Translations under genes and position numbers: made by a program
Notes under the pieces: model-generated
What the model was told of the DNA's origin: nothing
Seen by the model: only the letters and a program-made list of their open reading frames with translations
The model's database searches: none
Shown: positions 39,492-48,503 of the stretch, one piece after another
Numbering within the stretch: position 1 is the stretch's first letter
Layout of the letters: the number at the start of each line of letters is the position of its first letter
NCBI RefSeq assembly: GCF_014489115.1
Contig: NZ_JACTAH010000002.1
Span: forward strand, 1,537,129-1,601,128
Reading direction: 5' to 3'
Length of the DNA stretch: 64,000 bases
From: Thauera sedimentorum
Lineage (GTDB): Bacteria > Pseudomonadota > Gammaproteobacteria > Burkholderiales > Rhodocyclaceae

Positions 39492-41468
39492 ATGAAGGGC
39501 AACTCGCCACGCCGGGGCGTGGCCACCGAAACGCGCATCGCACGCACCGCCTACGGCGGGCTGGCGGTGCTGGTCGCGCTTCCGTTCATCGTTGTCGGCA
39601 CCTATTTCGCACTGGCCGGCTTCGGCGTGCTGCCGTTGCCCGGGCGGGCGCATGCGCCGCTGTGGGTGATCGGCGCCGTTGGCGTGGCCTTCGCGCTCGC
39701 CGGGGCGGTACTGTGCGGCCACGGCCTGCGCGGCCTGCTCGCAGCCCGCCGTATCAGGATGCAGCGCAGTCGCCACGCCGACCGCCCATGGCTGCTCGAC
39801 TACCCCTGGGACCCGTGCGGTGTCACCGACGGCGGCGCGGCACGCTGGGGACAGACGCTGCTTGGCGTGGTGCTGTTTGGTGCATTGCTGGTGCCCTTGA
39901 ACTGGTGGGCCTTCCTCAGCGACGACGGCCGCTTCGTGGTGCGCGCGCTGGTCGGTTTTTTCGACATCGCCTGGCTGCTCGGCGCGGTGGTGGCTGCCTA
40001 CCGGTTCGTCCAGTACCTCAAGTACGGCACCAGCCGGCTGTCCTTCGGCGCCTTCCCATTCCGCCCCGGTGGCCGGGTCGAGCTTGGCTTCTCCCCCAAC
40101 CGCTTCGCGCGCCTGGATCTCGTGCTGCGCTTCGTCGAGGAGTGGTACGAGGCCAGCGGGCAGGGCAAACACCGCACCATCCACCACCGCGCCCGCGAGC
40201 TTTTCCGGCGCGAATGGACGCTGTCGCCGCCGGCCGGCGCGCGCGAGGCGGCGATCGCCTTCGATCTGCCGGATGAACCGGAGCTTCTGACCCGTCTGCA
40301 GGCCGACCCGCGGGTGCGCTACTGGGAGCTGCAGGTGAGCGCCGCGCAACCGGGCATCGACTTCCACGCGGCGTATCCGCTGCCGGTCTATGCCTGCGAA
40401 GCGTGGCAGGTCGGCAAGCCGCTGCGCCGCGCGCCGCTGGCCGGAGCACGCTTTCTTCGGCCCTACGCCTTCGAGCTCGGCGTGCCCGTGCTCCTGTGTG
40501 TCGCGCTGGCGGCCTTCTGGCTGCTGGCGCCCGAGCCCGCCCAGCGCGTCCTGAATGGGGCTGCGCAGTTGATCGAGCGAGTGCGCACCGCCCACGCGAT
40601 CGAGGCGATGACCGGCATCGACAAGGCCGGCATGGCGGTGCTCAGCGGGCCGGACGGGCGCATGTGGGCGCTGGGGAAGTACACGCTGGCGCGTTACCAG
40701 GGCGACGAGCCGGAACTGCTGCTCGACGCAGCCAGCTACCGGGCGCGTTTCGGGCGTCGCGTCGATGCGCTGTCCGCGCTCCAGGTGGTCGGCGCGGACG
40801 AGGCCTGGGTCGGCTCGTGGTACGGCGAATTGTTGCACTATCGCGCCGGCAAATGGCGGATGGCCGCCGCGCGCGGCGCACCGCTCGCACGCCGCGTTCA
40901 TGCGCTGGCCGTGCATCGCGGCACGCTCCTCGTGGCCGGCGGCGATGGTCTGTGGCAGATGGACGGCGACGGCGAGCTGCGCCCGGTGACGGGCCTGCCG
41001 GCGGGTGCCGCCCAAGCGCTCGAAGCGACGGCGGACGGTGTGCTGTATGCCGCGCTGGGGGCCGAGGTGTGGCAGCTGACCGGCGAGACCTGGCGGCCGT
41101 TGTGGGCGGGAGCCGATGGAGCGGCCGAAGTGACCGCGCTGCGCGCCGAGGCCGGCCGCCTGCTGGTGGCCACGCGAGGCGGGCTCTTCCTGCTCGATGC
41201 CGACGGGCGGGAGGTCGAGCACCTGCTGTCGGGCGAGCATCTCACCTCGGTCGTCGTGGCCGATGGCGGATACTGGCTTGGCGCATGGCGACGAGGCCTG
41301 CTGCGCGTCGATGGTGCGCGCAGCCGCCAGTTCGAGCGAGCGGACGGCTTGCCCGATCCGGACGTCAACGCACTTGCTGCCGATGGTCGTGGCAGGCTGT
41401 GGATTGCCACCTATGGTGCGGGTCTGCAGCGCGCCGAGATGTCGGTGCTTCTCAGCGTCAAGGAGTGA
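39492..41468 (+). CDS. membrane protein with C-terminal propeller-like repeats, function unknown
   Basis: 658-aa protein I cannot name. Residues about 20-190 hold four hydrophobic helices in two pairs, reminiscent of the DUF3592-type membrane module, then a soluble region (about 190-325) and another helix (about 335-352). Residues about 375-650 form blade-like repeats, each with a Gly/Asp-rich turn and an aromatic strand (GGDGLWQMDGDGELRPV, TRGGLFLLDADGREVEHL, YWLGAWRRGLLRVDG). The last blade, ADGLPDPDVNALAADGRGRLWIATYGAGL, matches the two-component-regulator propeller repeat. No kinase or effector domain follows. Its stop is 43 nt before dnaE. Confidence 0.8.
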   Translation: MKGNSPRRGVATETRIARTAYGGLAVLVALPFIVVGTYFALAGFGVLPLPGRAHAPLWVIGAVGVAFALAGAVLCGHGLRGLLAARRIRMQRSRHADRPWLLDYPWDPCGVTDGGAARWGQTLLGVVLFGALLVPLNWWAFLSDDGRFVVRALVGFFDIAWLLGAVVAAYRFVQYLKYGTSRLSFGAFPFRPGGRVELGFSPNRFARLDLVLRFVEEWYEASGQGKHRTIHHRARELFRREWTLSPPAGAREAAIAFDLPDEPELLTRLQADPRVRYWELQVSAAQPGIDFHAAYPLPVYACEAWQVGKPLRRAPLAGARFLRPYAFELGVPVLLCVALAAFWLLAPEPAQRVLNGAAQLIERVRTAHAIEAMTGIDKAGMAVLSGPDGRMWALGKYTLARYQGDEPELLLDAASYRARFGRRVDALSALQVVGADEAWVGSWYGELLHYRAGKWRMAAARGAPLARRVHALAVHRGTLLVAGGDGLWQMDGDGELRPVTGLPAGAAQALEATADGVLYAALGAEVWQLTGETWRPLWAGADGAAEVTALRAEAGRLLVATRGGLFLLDADGREVEHLLSGEHLTSVVVADGGYWLGAWRRGLLRVDGARSRQFERADGLPDPDVNALAADGRGRLWIATYGAGLQRAEMSVLLSVKE

Positions 41469-41497
41469 CGTCGGCGCGACGGCGTCGGCGGCTCGGG

Positions 41498-41503
41498 TAG
41501 AAT
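41498..41503 (+). promoter_or_regulatory. candidate -10 element very close to the dnaE start
   Basis: TAGAAT lies only 8 nt before the dnaE ATG, which has no ribosome site. If used, the transcript would be nearly leaderless. Confidence 0.3.
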
Positions 41504-41511
41504 TCCGCCCC

Positions 41512-44500
41512 ATGACCGCCCAGCTTCCAAATCCCTCCGAACCCCGTTTCGTCCACCTGCGCATGCACACCGAGTTCTCGGTGGTGGACGGCATCGTGCA
41601 GATCGATCAGGTCCTGAAGGCCGCTGCCGATGACGGCATGCCGGCGCTCGGGATTTCCGACCTGGCCAACCTGTTCGGCATGGTCAAGTTCTACAAGGGC
41701 GCGCGCGGGCGGGGCATCAAGCCCATCGTCGGCGTGGACGCGTGGATCACCAACGACGCCGAGCGCGACAAGCCCACGCGCGTGCTGCTGATCTGCAAGA
41801 ACCGCGAAGGCTACGGCCAGCTGTGCGAGCTGCTCACCCGCGCCTTCCTGGACAACAAGTACCGCGGGCGCGCGGAACTGCGCCGCGACTGGTTCGAGGG
41901 CGGCGCGGCGAGCGGGCTGATCTGCCTGTCCGGTGCGATGCACGGCGACATTGGGGTGGCGCTGGCCAACGGCAATGCCGCGCAGGCGGAGGAGCTCGCG
42001 GCGGAGTGGGCGCGCCTGTTCCCGGGCGCCTTCTACATAGAGCTGCAGCGCGCCGGCCACCCCGGCACCGAGCGCTACATCCGCCAGGCGGTGCAGATCG
42101 CCGGCAAGCTGGGCCTGCCGGTGGTGGCCACCCATCCGGTGCGGTTCCTGAAGCCGGACGACTTCCGCGCCCACGAGGCGCGGGTGTGCATCGCCGAAGG
42201 CTACGTGCTGGCCGACAAGCGGCGGCCGAAGAACTTCACCGAGGAGCAATACTTCAAGAGCCAGGCGCAGATGTGCGAGCTGTTCGCCGACCTGCCCGAG
42301 GCGCTGGAGAACGCGGTGGAGATCGCCCGGCGCTGCTCGCTGACCGTGCAGTTGGGCAAGAACTTCCTGCCGCTGTTCCCGACCCCGGACGGCATGAGCC
42401 TGGACGATTTCCTGGTGCTGGAGGCCAAGCGCGGCCTGGAAGAGCGTCTCGCCCAGCTCTACCCGGAAGCCGGGGAGCGCGAGCGCCAGCGCCCGCGCTA
42501 CGAGGAACGCCTCAAGTTCGAGACCGACACCATCATCCAGATGGGCTTCCCGGGCTACTTCCTGATCGTGGCGGACTTCATCCAGTGGGCCAAGAACAAC
42601 GGCGTGCCGGTGGGGCCGGGGCGCGGCTCGGGCGCCGGTTCGCTGGTGGCCTATTCTCTGAAGATCACCGACCTCGATCCGTTGGAGTACGCCCTGCTGT
42701 TCGAGCGCTTCCTCAACCCGGAGCGGGTGTCCATGCCCGACTTCGACATCGACTTCTGCCAGGACAACCGCTACCGCGTCATCGAATACGTGCGCGAGCG
42801 CTACGGCAAGGAGGCGGTGAGCCAGATCGCCACCTTCGGCACCATGGCCTCCAAGGCGGTGGTGCGCGACGTCGGCCGCGTGCTCGACCTGCCCTACGGC
42901 CTGTGCGACCGTCTCTCCAAGCTGATCCCGATCGAAGGCGCCAAGCCGGTCTCGCTCGCCAAGGCCTACGAGATGGAGCCGCAGATCGGCGAGATGATGA
43001 AGGACGGCAACGACGGCGAGGCCATCCAGACCCTGTGGGGCCTGGCCGAGCCGCTCGAAGGCCTCACCCGCGGCGTCGGCATGCACGCCGGCGGCGTGCT
43101 GATCGCGCCGGGCAAGCTCACCGACTTCTGCCCGCTCTACATCGCCGACGGCGACGACGCCACGCCGGTGTCGCAGTTCGACAAGGACGACGTGGAAGCG
43201 GTCGGCCTGGTGAAGTTCGACTTCCTCGGCCTGCGCAACCTAACGATTATCGAGCTCGCGCTCGATTACGTGCAGCGCCTGGAAGGGAGCCGCATCGACC
43301 TGATGAGCCTGGGCTTCGAGGACCCTGCCGCCTATCAGATCCTCAAGGACGCCAACACCACGGCGATCTTCCAGGTCGAATCGGACGGCATGAAGAAGCT
43401 CCTCAAGAAGCTCGCCCCCGACCGCTTCGAAGACATCATCGCGGTGCTCGCGCTCTACCGCCCGGGGCCGCTCGGCTCCGGCATGGTGGACGACTTCATC
43501 CTGCGCAAGAAAGGCCAGCAGGAGATCGACTACTTCCACCCGGACCTGAAAGCCTGCCTGGAGCCGACCTACGGCGTCATCGTGTACCAGGAACAGGTGA
43601 TGCAGATCAGCCAGATCATCGGCGGCTACACCCTGGGCGGCGCGGACATGCTGCGGCGCGCGATGGGCAAGAAGAAAGCCGACGAGATGGCCAAGCACCG
43701 CGCCACCATCGCGGAAGGCGCGCAAAAGAAGGGCTACGACCCGGCACTGGCCGAACAGCTCTTCGACCTGATGACCAAGTTTGCGGAGTACGGCTTCAAC
43801 AAGTCGCACACCGCGGCCTACGCCGTGGTCACCTACCACACCGCCTGGCTCAAGGCCCACCACTGTGCGGCCTTCATGGCGGCGACGATGTCGTCCGACC
43901 TGGACAACACCGACACCATCAAGATCTTCTACGAGGACACGCTGGCCAACCGCATCAAGGTGCTGCCGCCGGACGTGAACGAATCCGACTACCGCTTCGT
44001 GCCGGTCGACCGCAAGACCATCCGTTATGGACTGGGTGCGGTAAAGGGCTGCGGCGAGCCGGCGGTGCGCGCCATCCTCGGCGCACGTGAAAAGGGTGGC
44101 GCCTTCCGCGACCTGTTCGATTTCTGCGAGCGCGTCGACCGCCGCATGGTCAACCGCCGGGTCATCGAGGCGCTGATCCGCGCCGGGGCGATGGACACGC
44201 TCCCCGGCCACCAGGGCATCGACCGCGCGCAGTTGGTGGCCACCGTCGGCCTGGCGATGGAGGCGGCCGAGCAGGCCGCGGCCAACGCGCTGCAAGGCGG
44301 GCTGTTCGACATGATCCCGGAAGCGGCCGGCGCCGCGCCCGAGTTCGCCAAGGTGCGCCTGTGGTCCGAGCGCGACCGCCTCAAGGAAGAGAAGACCGCG
44401 ATCGGTTTCTTCCTCTCCGGCCACCCGTTCAACGCCTTCAAGAGCGAAGTGCGGCGCTTCGTGCGCCGCCCGCTGTCGCAGCTCGAACCCTCGCGCGAGC

Positions 44501-45021
44501 CGGTGAGCATGGCCGGGGTGGTGATGGAAGTGCGCACCAAGATGGGCAGCCGCGGCAAGATGGCCTTCATCCAGCTCGACGACGGCAGCCAGCCGCGCGA
44601 GGTGGCGGTGTACTCCGAGGTGCTGGACGCCAACCGCGGCAAGATCGTCACCGACGAGGTGCTGGTGGTCGAGGGCAAGGTCAGCAAGGACGACTTCAAC
44701 GGCGAGGGCGGCCTGCGCATCATCGCCGACCGCCTGTACACCCTGGGCGAGGCGCGCGCGCGCCATGCCCGCGCGCTGCAGGTCTGCATCAATGGCGAGG
44801 TGCCGGCCGCCGGCGGCGCGGTGGCCGCGGCCGAGCGCCTGCAGGGGCTGCTGTCACCTTTCCGCGACGGCGGCTGCCCGGTGCGGGTGCGCTACCGCAA
44901 CGCCGAGGCCGAGGCCGACCTGCCGTTCGGCGAGGGCTGGCGGGTGCGTCCGGAGGACGCGCTGCTGGAGAGCCTGCGCGAATGGCTGCCGCCGGAGGCG
45001 GTTGAAGTGCTCTATTCCTGA
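41512..45021 (+). CDS. dnaE: DNA polymerase III alpha subunit DnaE
   Basis: Replicative polymerase catalytic subunit, 1169 aa. PHP domain at about 10-280 (FVHLRMHTEFSVVDGIVQ, GISDLANLFGMVKFY), C-family palm/fingers with the catalytic acidic triplet around PDFDIDFCQDNR (about 410) and the single downstream Asp, then FFHPDLKACLEPTYGVIVYQEQVMQI, helix-hairpin-helix, a beta-clamp-binding segment near 920-930 (QGGLFDM) and OB fold (PVSMAGVVMEVRTKMGSRGKMAFIQLDD). MTAQLPNPSEPRFVHLR is aligned with the usual start. The last 10 bp overlap the convergent histidine-kinase gene. Confidence 0.97.
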   Translation: MTAQLPNPSEPRFVHLRMHTEFSVVDGIVQIDQVLKAAADDGMPALGISDLANLFGMVKFYKGARGRGIKPIVGVDAWITNDAERDKPTRVLLICKNREGYGQLCELLTRAFLDNKYRGRAELRRDWFEGGAASGLICLSGAMHGDIGVALANGNAAQAEELAAEWARLFPGAFYIELQRAGHPGTERYIRQAVQIAGKLGLPVVATHPVRFLKPDDFRAHEARVCIAEGYVLADKRRPKNFTEEQYFKSQAQMCELFADLPEALENAVEIARRCSLTVQLGKNFLPLFPTPDGMSLDDFLVLEAKRGLEERLAQLYPEAGERERQRPRYEERLKFETDTIIQMGFPGYFLIVADFIQWAKNNGVPVGPGRGSGAGSLVAYSLKITDLDPLEYALLFERFLNPERVSMPDFDIDFCQDNRYRVIEYVRERYGKEAVSQIATFGTMASKAVVRDVGRVLDLPYGLCDRLSKLIPIEGAKPVSLAKAYEMEPQIGEMMKDGNDGEAIQTLWGLAEPLEGLTRGVGMHAGGVLIAPGKLTDFCPLYIADGDDATPVSQFDKDDVEAVGLVKFDFLGLRNLTIIELALDYVQRLEGSRIDLMSLGFEDPAAYQILKDANTTAIFQVESDGMKKLLKKLAPDRFEDIIAVLALYRPGPLGSGMVDDFILRKKGQQEIDYFHPDLKACLEPTYGVIVYQEQVMQISQIIGGYTLGGADMLRRAMGKKKADEMAKHRATIAEGAQKKGYDPALAEQLFDLMTKFAEYGFNKSHTAAYAVVTYHTAWLKAHHCAAFMAATMSSDLDNTDTIKIFYEDTLANRIKVLPPDVNESDYRFVPVDRKTIRYGLGAVKGCGEPAVRAILGAREKGGAFRDLFDFCERVDRRMVNRRVIEALIRAGAMDTLPGHQGIDRAQLVATVGLAMEAAEQAAANALQGGLFDMIPEAAGAAPEFAKVRLWSERDRLKEEKTAIGFFLSGHPFNAFKSEVRRFVRRPLSQLEPSREPVSMAGVVMEVRTKMGSRGKMAFIQLDDGSQPREVAVYSEVLDANRGKIVTDEVLVVEGKVSKDDFNGEGGLRIIADRLYTLGEARARHARALQVCINGEVPAAGGAVAAAERLQGLLSPFRDGGCPVRVRYRNAEAEADLPFGEGWRVRPEDALLESLREWLPPEAVEVLYS

Positions 45022-46295
45022 ATACTGCGAGTGGCGTCCGGCAGGAAGAGCAGATCCAGCACTGTACCGCCGGCGTCGCTGCGACGGATCTGTAGCAGCC
45101 AGCCCAGGCGCTCGCAGATCAGCCGGACGATGAACAGCCCCAGGCCGTCGTCGGGCACATGGCGGTCGCCGGGGCTAGCGAGGCGCTTCCGTACCCGGTC
45201 CGGCAGACCTTCGCCTTCGTCGGCAATGCTCAGGCTGTGCGCGCCCAGATCGATGCGTACAGCCCCGCGGGTGTGGCGCAATGCGTTCTGCAGCAGGTTG
45301 CGCAGCAGCATCCGCACCAGTGCGGGGTCGGCCGCCACCACCGGCCCCGGCTGTGCCGTCCGCAGATGCACCCTGGAGCGCTGTGCCGGGGTGCCGCAGT
45401 TCTGTTGTTCCACCAGCCCCTTCAGGGCAGCCGCCAGGTCCACCTGCTCGAGCTGTTCGTCTTTGTCCGCGCGGCGTGCGAGCTTGAGAAGGGCTTCTAC
45501 GTCGGCGCGCATCTCGTCCGCCGCGCGACGGATGCGCGCGACGGTGTCGCGGTCCGCCGCACCGAGGGAGTCGCGCTGCTCGAGCACATCAAGGGCGCCC
45601 GAGATCACCGCCACCGGCGTGCGCAGTTCGTGGCTGGCCAGGCTGACCAGCGATTTCTCTCTCTGCACGTAGGCGTCCAACTCGGCGAGCAGGCGGTTCA
45701 GCATGTCGGCGATGTCGGCGAGTTCCGCCTCCCGATAGTGGGTCTCGAGGCGGGCGAACGGCGTACCGGGGCGGATGCGCGCAATGTGTCGGGTAAGCTC
45801 TTGCAGGGGCGCGACGATACGACGCGTGCCGAGGCGCGCGAGCAGCAGCGCCAGCGCCAGGGCCGCGATGGCGAAGGCTGCCAGGCCGACCTGCAGCACC
45901 GTCTCGCGGCTTTCCATCAGAGTGATGTCCTGTGCCAGGTAGAGCACGCCCGGCGGGGTAGCGGTGCGCTCGATGGAGAGCAGGTAGGTGCGTTCGCCGA
46001 CTTGCACCTCCGCTGAGAACGGGACGCTGCGGTGGAGAAAAAGCGCGGGCAGTGCGTCCGGGCTGGCGCCCGCGGGCAGGTAGGTGGCGGTGAGCACCGC
46101 AGTCTGCCAGCTCTGCGGCTGCGGCCCGGTGATCGCCGCTTGGAGGAAGTCGCGCTCCAGCGCCAGTTCGCGAAGCAGGATGGTGTCCTCCACGTCCTCG
46201 TACACATAGTCCACCGCCACCAGCGTCACCAGCACGTTGATCAGGCCAATGACGAGGATGGTGCGGAACAGCCGGCGGGAGAGCGAAGCCTTCAT
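45012..46295 (-). CDS. sensor histidine kinase
   Basis: 427-aa inner-membrane kinase. Membrane helix 1 at about 10-29, periplasmic sensor about 30-132 with no recognised fold, helix 2 about 135-155, HAMP about 156-210 (RRIVAPLQELTRHIARIRPG), dimerisation domain with phospho-acceptor His222 in SLASHELRTPVAVI, and HATPase domain with N box NLLQNALRHT, G1 IADEGEGLP and G2 DDGLGLFIVRLI. It is the last gene of the envelope operon, 18 nt after the kinase-like gene and three genes away from its probable partner regulator. The stop overlaps dnaE by 10 bp in convergent orientation. Confidence 0.93.
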   Translation of the reverse strand: MKASLSRRLFRTILVIGLINVLVTLVAVDYVYEDVEDTILLRELALERDFLQAAITGPQPQSWQTAVLTATYLPAGASPDALPALFLHRSVPFSAEVQVGERTYLLSIERTATPPGVLYLAQDITLMESRETVLQVGLAAFAIAALALALLLARLGTRRIVAPLQELTRHIARIRPGTPFARLETHYREAELADIADMLNRLLAELDAYVQREKSLVSLASHELRTPVAVISGALDVLEQRDSLGAADRDTVARIRRAADEMRADVEALLKLARRADKDEQLEQVDLAAALKGLVEQQNCGTPAQRSRVHLRTAQPGPVVAADPALVRMLLRNLLQNALRHTRGAVRIDLGAHSLSIADEGEGLPDRVRKRLASPGDRHVPDDGLGLFIVRLICERLGWLLQIRRSDAGGTVLDLLFLPDATRSIQE

Positions 46296-46313
46296 CGGGG
46301 CCGGATCACGGAG

Positions 46314-47012
46314 TCAGAGTGCCACGAGTGCGCGCGCGTGTGCGTCTAGCAGGAGCTGCCAGTCGTCGGGGGACAGGAAGCGCTGGTGTCGTTGAAGTTG
46401 CTCCAGATCATGCCGGGCGGCCTGCCTTCGGGTGAATCGCATGCGCATTTTCTCCAGATCGAGCAGGGCAACCTGCGGCAAGTCGGTGCTGTCGAAGCGG
46501 ATCATAACGTGCTTGCCGTACAGGCAGCTGTGCTGCAGGCGGGCACGATGCAGGTGACCTAGCGCATGGCCGATGGCGCTGGCGACCGCCCGACGTTCGC
46601 TCGCCGAGCCGGCGGGCAAGGCATCCAGCGCGTGGTAGCCGCTCAGCGCGGAGGTGACGAGCACCGCCTGCATGCCTTCGGCCGTGCGGCGGGTGCCATG
46701 AAAGAGCGGCTTCGGTGCGGGGATGCCCAACCCGGCAAGGCGTTGAAGACAATGCCACTCTCGACTCGCCGTCGGACTGCCCAGCGGATGGCGGAGGCTG
46801 CGGTACAGGTGGTTGCACTGTCGCTTGATGTAGACCTCTTCGCCGTCGACGATGGCACGTACCACGCCGCTCCATCCGTTGCGCCGCTGGTTGGGTGCTT
46901 CCACCCAGTCGCCGGGCAATGACCACCAATAATCGAAGGGATGAAATTCCCGCTGGCGATCGCGAGCTGTGTGGGCGTGTGTGTAGTGACGCTCAGGCGC
47001 GGCGTAGTACAT
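46314..47012 (-). CDS. lipopolysaccharide kinase (InaA/WaaP/Kdo-kinase family)
   Basis: 232-aa protein with a kinase-like fold of the LPS core kinase superfamily. The N-terminal lobe has VDGEEVYIKRQCNHLYRS (nucleotide-binding Lys) and ASREWHCLQRLAGLGIPAPKPLF; the C-terminal lobe has LHRARLQHSCLYGKHVMI and VALLDLEKMRMRFTR, the equivalents of the catalytic and metal-binding loops in InaA-type proteins, which lack the standard HRD. Expected at the inner face of the cytoplasmic membrane acting on lipid A or core sugars; the substrate is not predictable. It overlaps the methyltransferase stop by 20 bp. Confidence 0.85.
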   Translation of the reverse strand: MYYAAPERHYTHAHTARDRQREFHPFDYWWSLPGDWVEAPNQRRNGWSGVVRAIVDGEEVYIKRQCNHLYRSLRHPLGSPTASREWHCLQRLAGLGIPAPKPLFHGTRRTAEGMQAVLVTSALSGYHALDALPAGSASERRAVASAIGHALGHLHRARLQHSCLYGKHVMIRFDSTDLPQVALLDLEKMRMRFTRRQAARHDLEQLQRHQRFLSPDDWQLLLDAHARALVAL

Positions 47013-47685
47013 ATACGCGCCACATTGATTGTCCGGGGAGGAAATCCAGCCGTGCGACGATCTCGAAGCCCGCGAAGGCGAACTCGGCCTCGGCGGTAGT
47101 GCGGGGAATCACGTAGCGATTCTGGTATCCGCTCTTGCCACGCGCCCGGCGCCGCGCTTCCTGACGTTTGCGGCGCCAGGCCATGTAGTTGCCATCCACC
47201 CATAGGGACACGATGACGGTGTCGCGGGTCACGCGATGGAATTCGCGCAGCATCGCGAGCCGGTGCTCCGGCTGGCCGATGTGGTGCAGCAGGCGCATGC
47301 AGAAGATGCTGTCGACCGCCCGGTCCGGCAGGCCGATCGCAAAGGCCGAGGTCTGCAGCGGGCGGATGCGCTCCAGCAGGCGGGGGGCTGCATTGCGTAC
47401 CGCGACGTCGAGCATTGCAGCGGAGTTGTCGGCAGCGATGATCAGGCGTTCCGGGTGCTCCGCCAGAGTGTTCCAGAAGCGGCCGGCGCCGCAGGGCAGG
47501 TCCAGCACCTGTTGCGGCTGGCCGGCCAGTGCCAGTGCGCGGCGGGCCAGTTGTTGGTCGCGCAGATTGGTGAGGCGTCTCCGCAGGCTGCCACGATGCT
47601 TATCGAAGTACGACTGTGAATGTTGCGGGTCGTACTTGGCGGAGAACGGAAGTTCGATCCGGTTGTTGCTGTCGGTCGCGGGCAT
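46993..47685 (-). CDS. class I SAM-dependent methyltransferase
   Basis: 230-aa Rossmann methyltransferase. Motif I QVLDLPCGAGRFW (about 59-71), motif II LIIAADNSAAMLDVA, motif IV VDSIFCMRLLHHI and post-motif REFHRVTRDTVIVSLW match the Methyltransf_11/25 type. A basic, Arg-rich segment at about 168-185 (RRKRQEARRRARGKSG) may contact an acidic membrane or substrate. Position between the regulator and the LPS-kinase-like gene suggests an envelope glycan or lipid substrate, but this is inference. No signal peptide. 95 nt separate it from the response regulator. Confidence 0.88.
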   Translation of the reverse strand: MPATDSNNRIELPFSAKYDPQHSQSYFDKHRGSLRRRLTNLRDQQLARRALALAGQPQQVLDLPCGAGRFWNTLAEHPERLIIAADNSAAMLDVAVRNAAPRLLERIRPLQTSAFAIGLPDRAVDSIFCMRLLHHIGQPEHRLAMLREFHRVTRDTVIVSLWVDGNYMAWRRKRQEARRRARGKSGYQNRYVIPRTTAEAEFAFAGFEIVARLDFLPGQSMWRVYVLRRA

Positions 47686-47780
47686 GGCGGGTTCCGAGTG
47701 GTGCTAGAGCCGCCAAGGCTATTCGGGTGCAGGTGAAGGAAAGGTCGGGCAGATGTGAAGAAATCGTTGGGCGGAGCCTG

Positions 47781-48452
47781 TCAGTGCTCAGCGAGGCGGT
47801 AGCCGATACCATGCACCGTGTGCAGAAGGGGGCTTCCGAATGGTTTGTCGATCTGTTGGCGCAGGGCGTGAACGTGGCTGCGCAAGGCATCACTGTCAGG
47901 CGGGTCGTCACCCCATACCGCCTCCTCCAGCACCTCGCGCCGGACCACGGCCGGGCTTCTCTGCATCAACGCAGCGAGCAATCTGAGACCGATCGGGCCG
48001 GGGTGTACCGACGTCCCGGCGCGTGTGACTTCGAGCGTGTCGAGGTTGTAGCAAAGATCGCCTACCTGAAGGGTGTGCTGCAGACCGCCCGTGCTGCGTT
48101 TGAGTACCGCCTGGATGCGTGCGGCCAGTTCGGGGAGGGCGAACGGCTTGGTGAGGTAGTCGTCTGCACCGGTGCGGAAACCCTGCAGGCGGTCGTCCAG
48201 TGCATCGCGGGCGGTGAGCATGATCACCGGCACGGCCTTGCGCTCGCCCTCGCGCAGGCGTTCGCAGAGGGTGAAGCCGTCGATGCCCGGCAGCATGATG
48301 TCGAGCACGATCAGGTCGTAATGCTGGGTTGCCGCAAGATGCAGGCCGGTTAGGCCGTCGGCGGCGCAATCGACGGTGTAACCCTTCAGGCTCAGATAAT
48401 CGGCGAGATTGGCCAGGATGTCGCGGTTGTCTTCGATGACCAGTAGGCGCAT
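47781..48452 (-). CDS. OmpR/PmrA-family response regulator
   Basis: 223-aa regulator. Receiver domain at 1-118 with acidic residues EDN at 7-9, phospho-acceptor Asp51 (LIVLDIMLPG), Thr in MLTARD and Lys in YLTKPFALPEL. Winged-helix DNA-binding domain at about 128-220 with LRLLAALMQRSPAVVRREVLEEAVWG and the recognition helix DALRSHVHALRQQID. It is flanked by glycosyltransferase and modification genes and is most likely phosphorylated by the kinase at the operon's end. It should bind direct repeats with about 11-bp period, such as those at 51448-51467. Confidence 0.93.
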   Translation of the reverse strand: MRLLVIEDNRDILANLADYLSLKGYTVDCAADGLTGLHLAATQHYDLIVLDIMLPGIDGFTLCERLREGERKAVPVIMLTARDALDDRLQGFRTGADDYLTKPFALPELAARIQAVLKRSTGGLQHTLQVGDLCYNLDTLEVTRAGTSVHPGPIGLRLLAALMQRSPAVVRREVLEEAVWGDDPPDSDALRSHVHALRQQIDKPFGSPLLHTVHGIGYRLAEH

Positions 48453-48503
48453 GGGAGGATCGTGAAGAAAGCTTGCGGTGGGCGCTGCACCCGGCCGCGC
48501 GGA

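Noticed and set aside
37922..39547. 541-codon minus-strand ORF
   Set aside because: Gln/Glu/His-rich antisense of the membrane channel gene; mirror-frame artefact.
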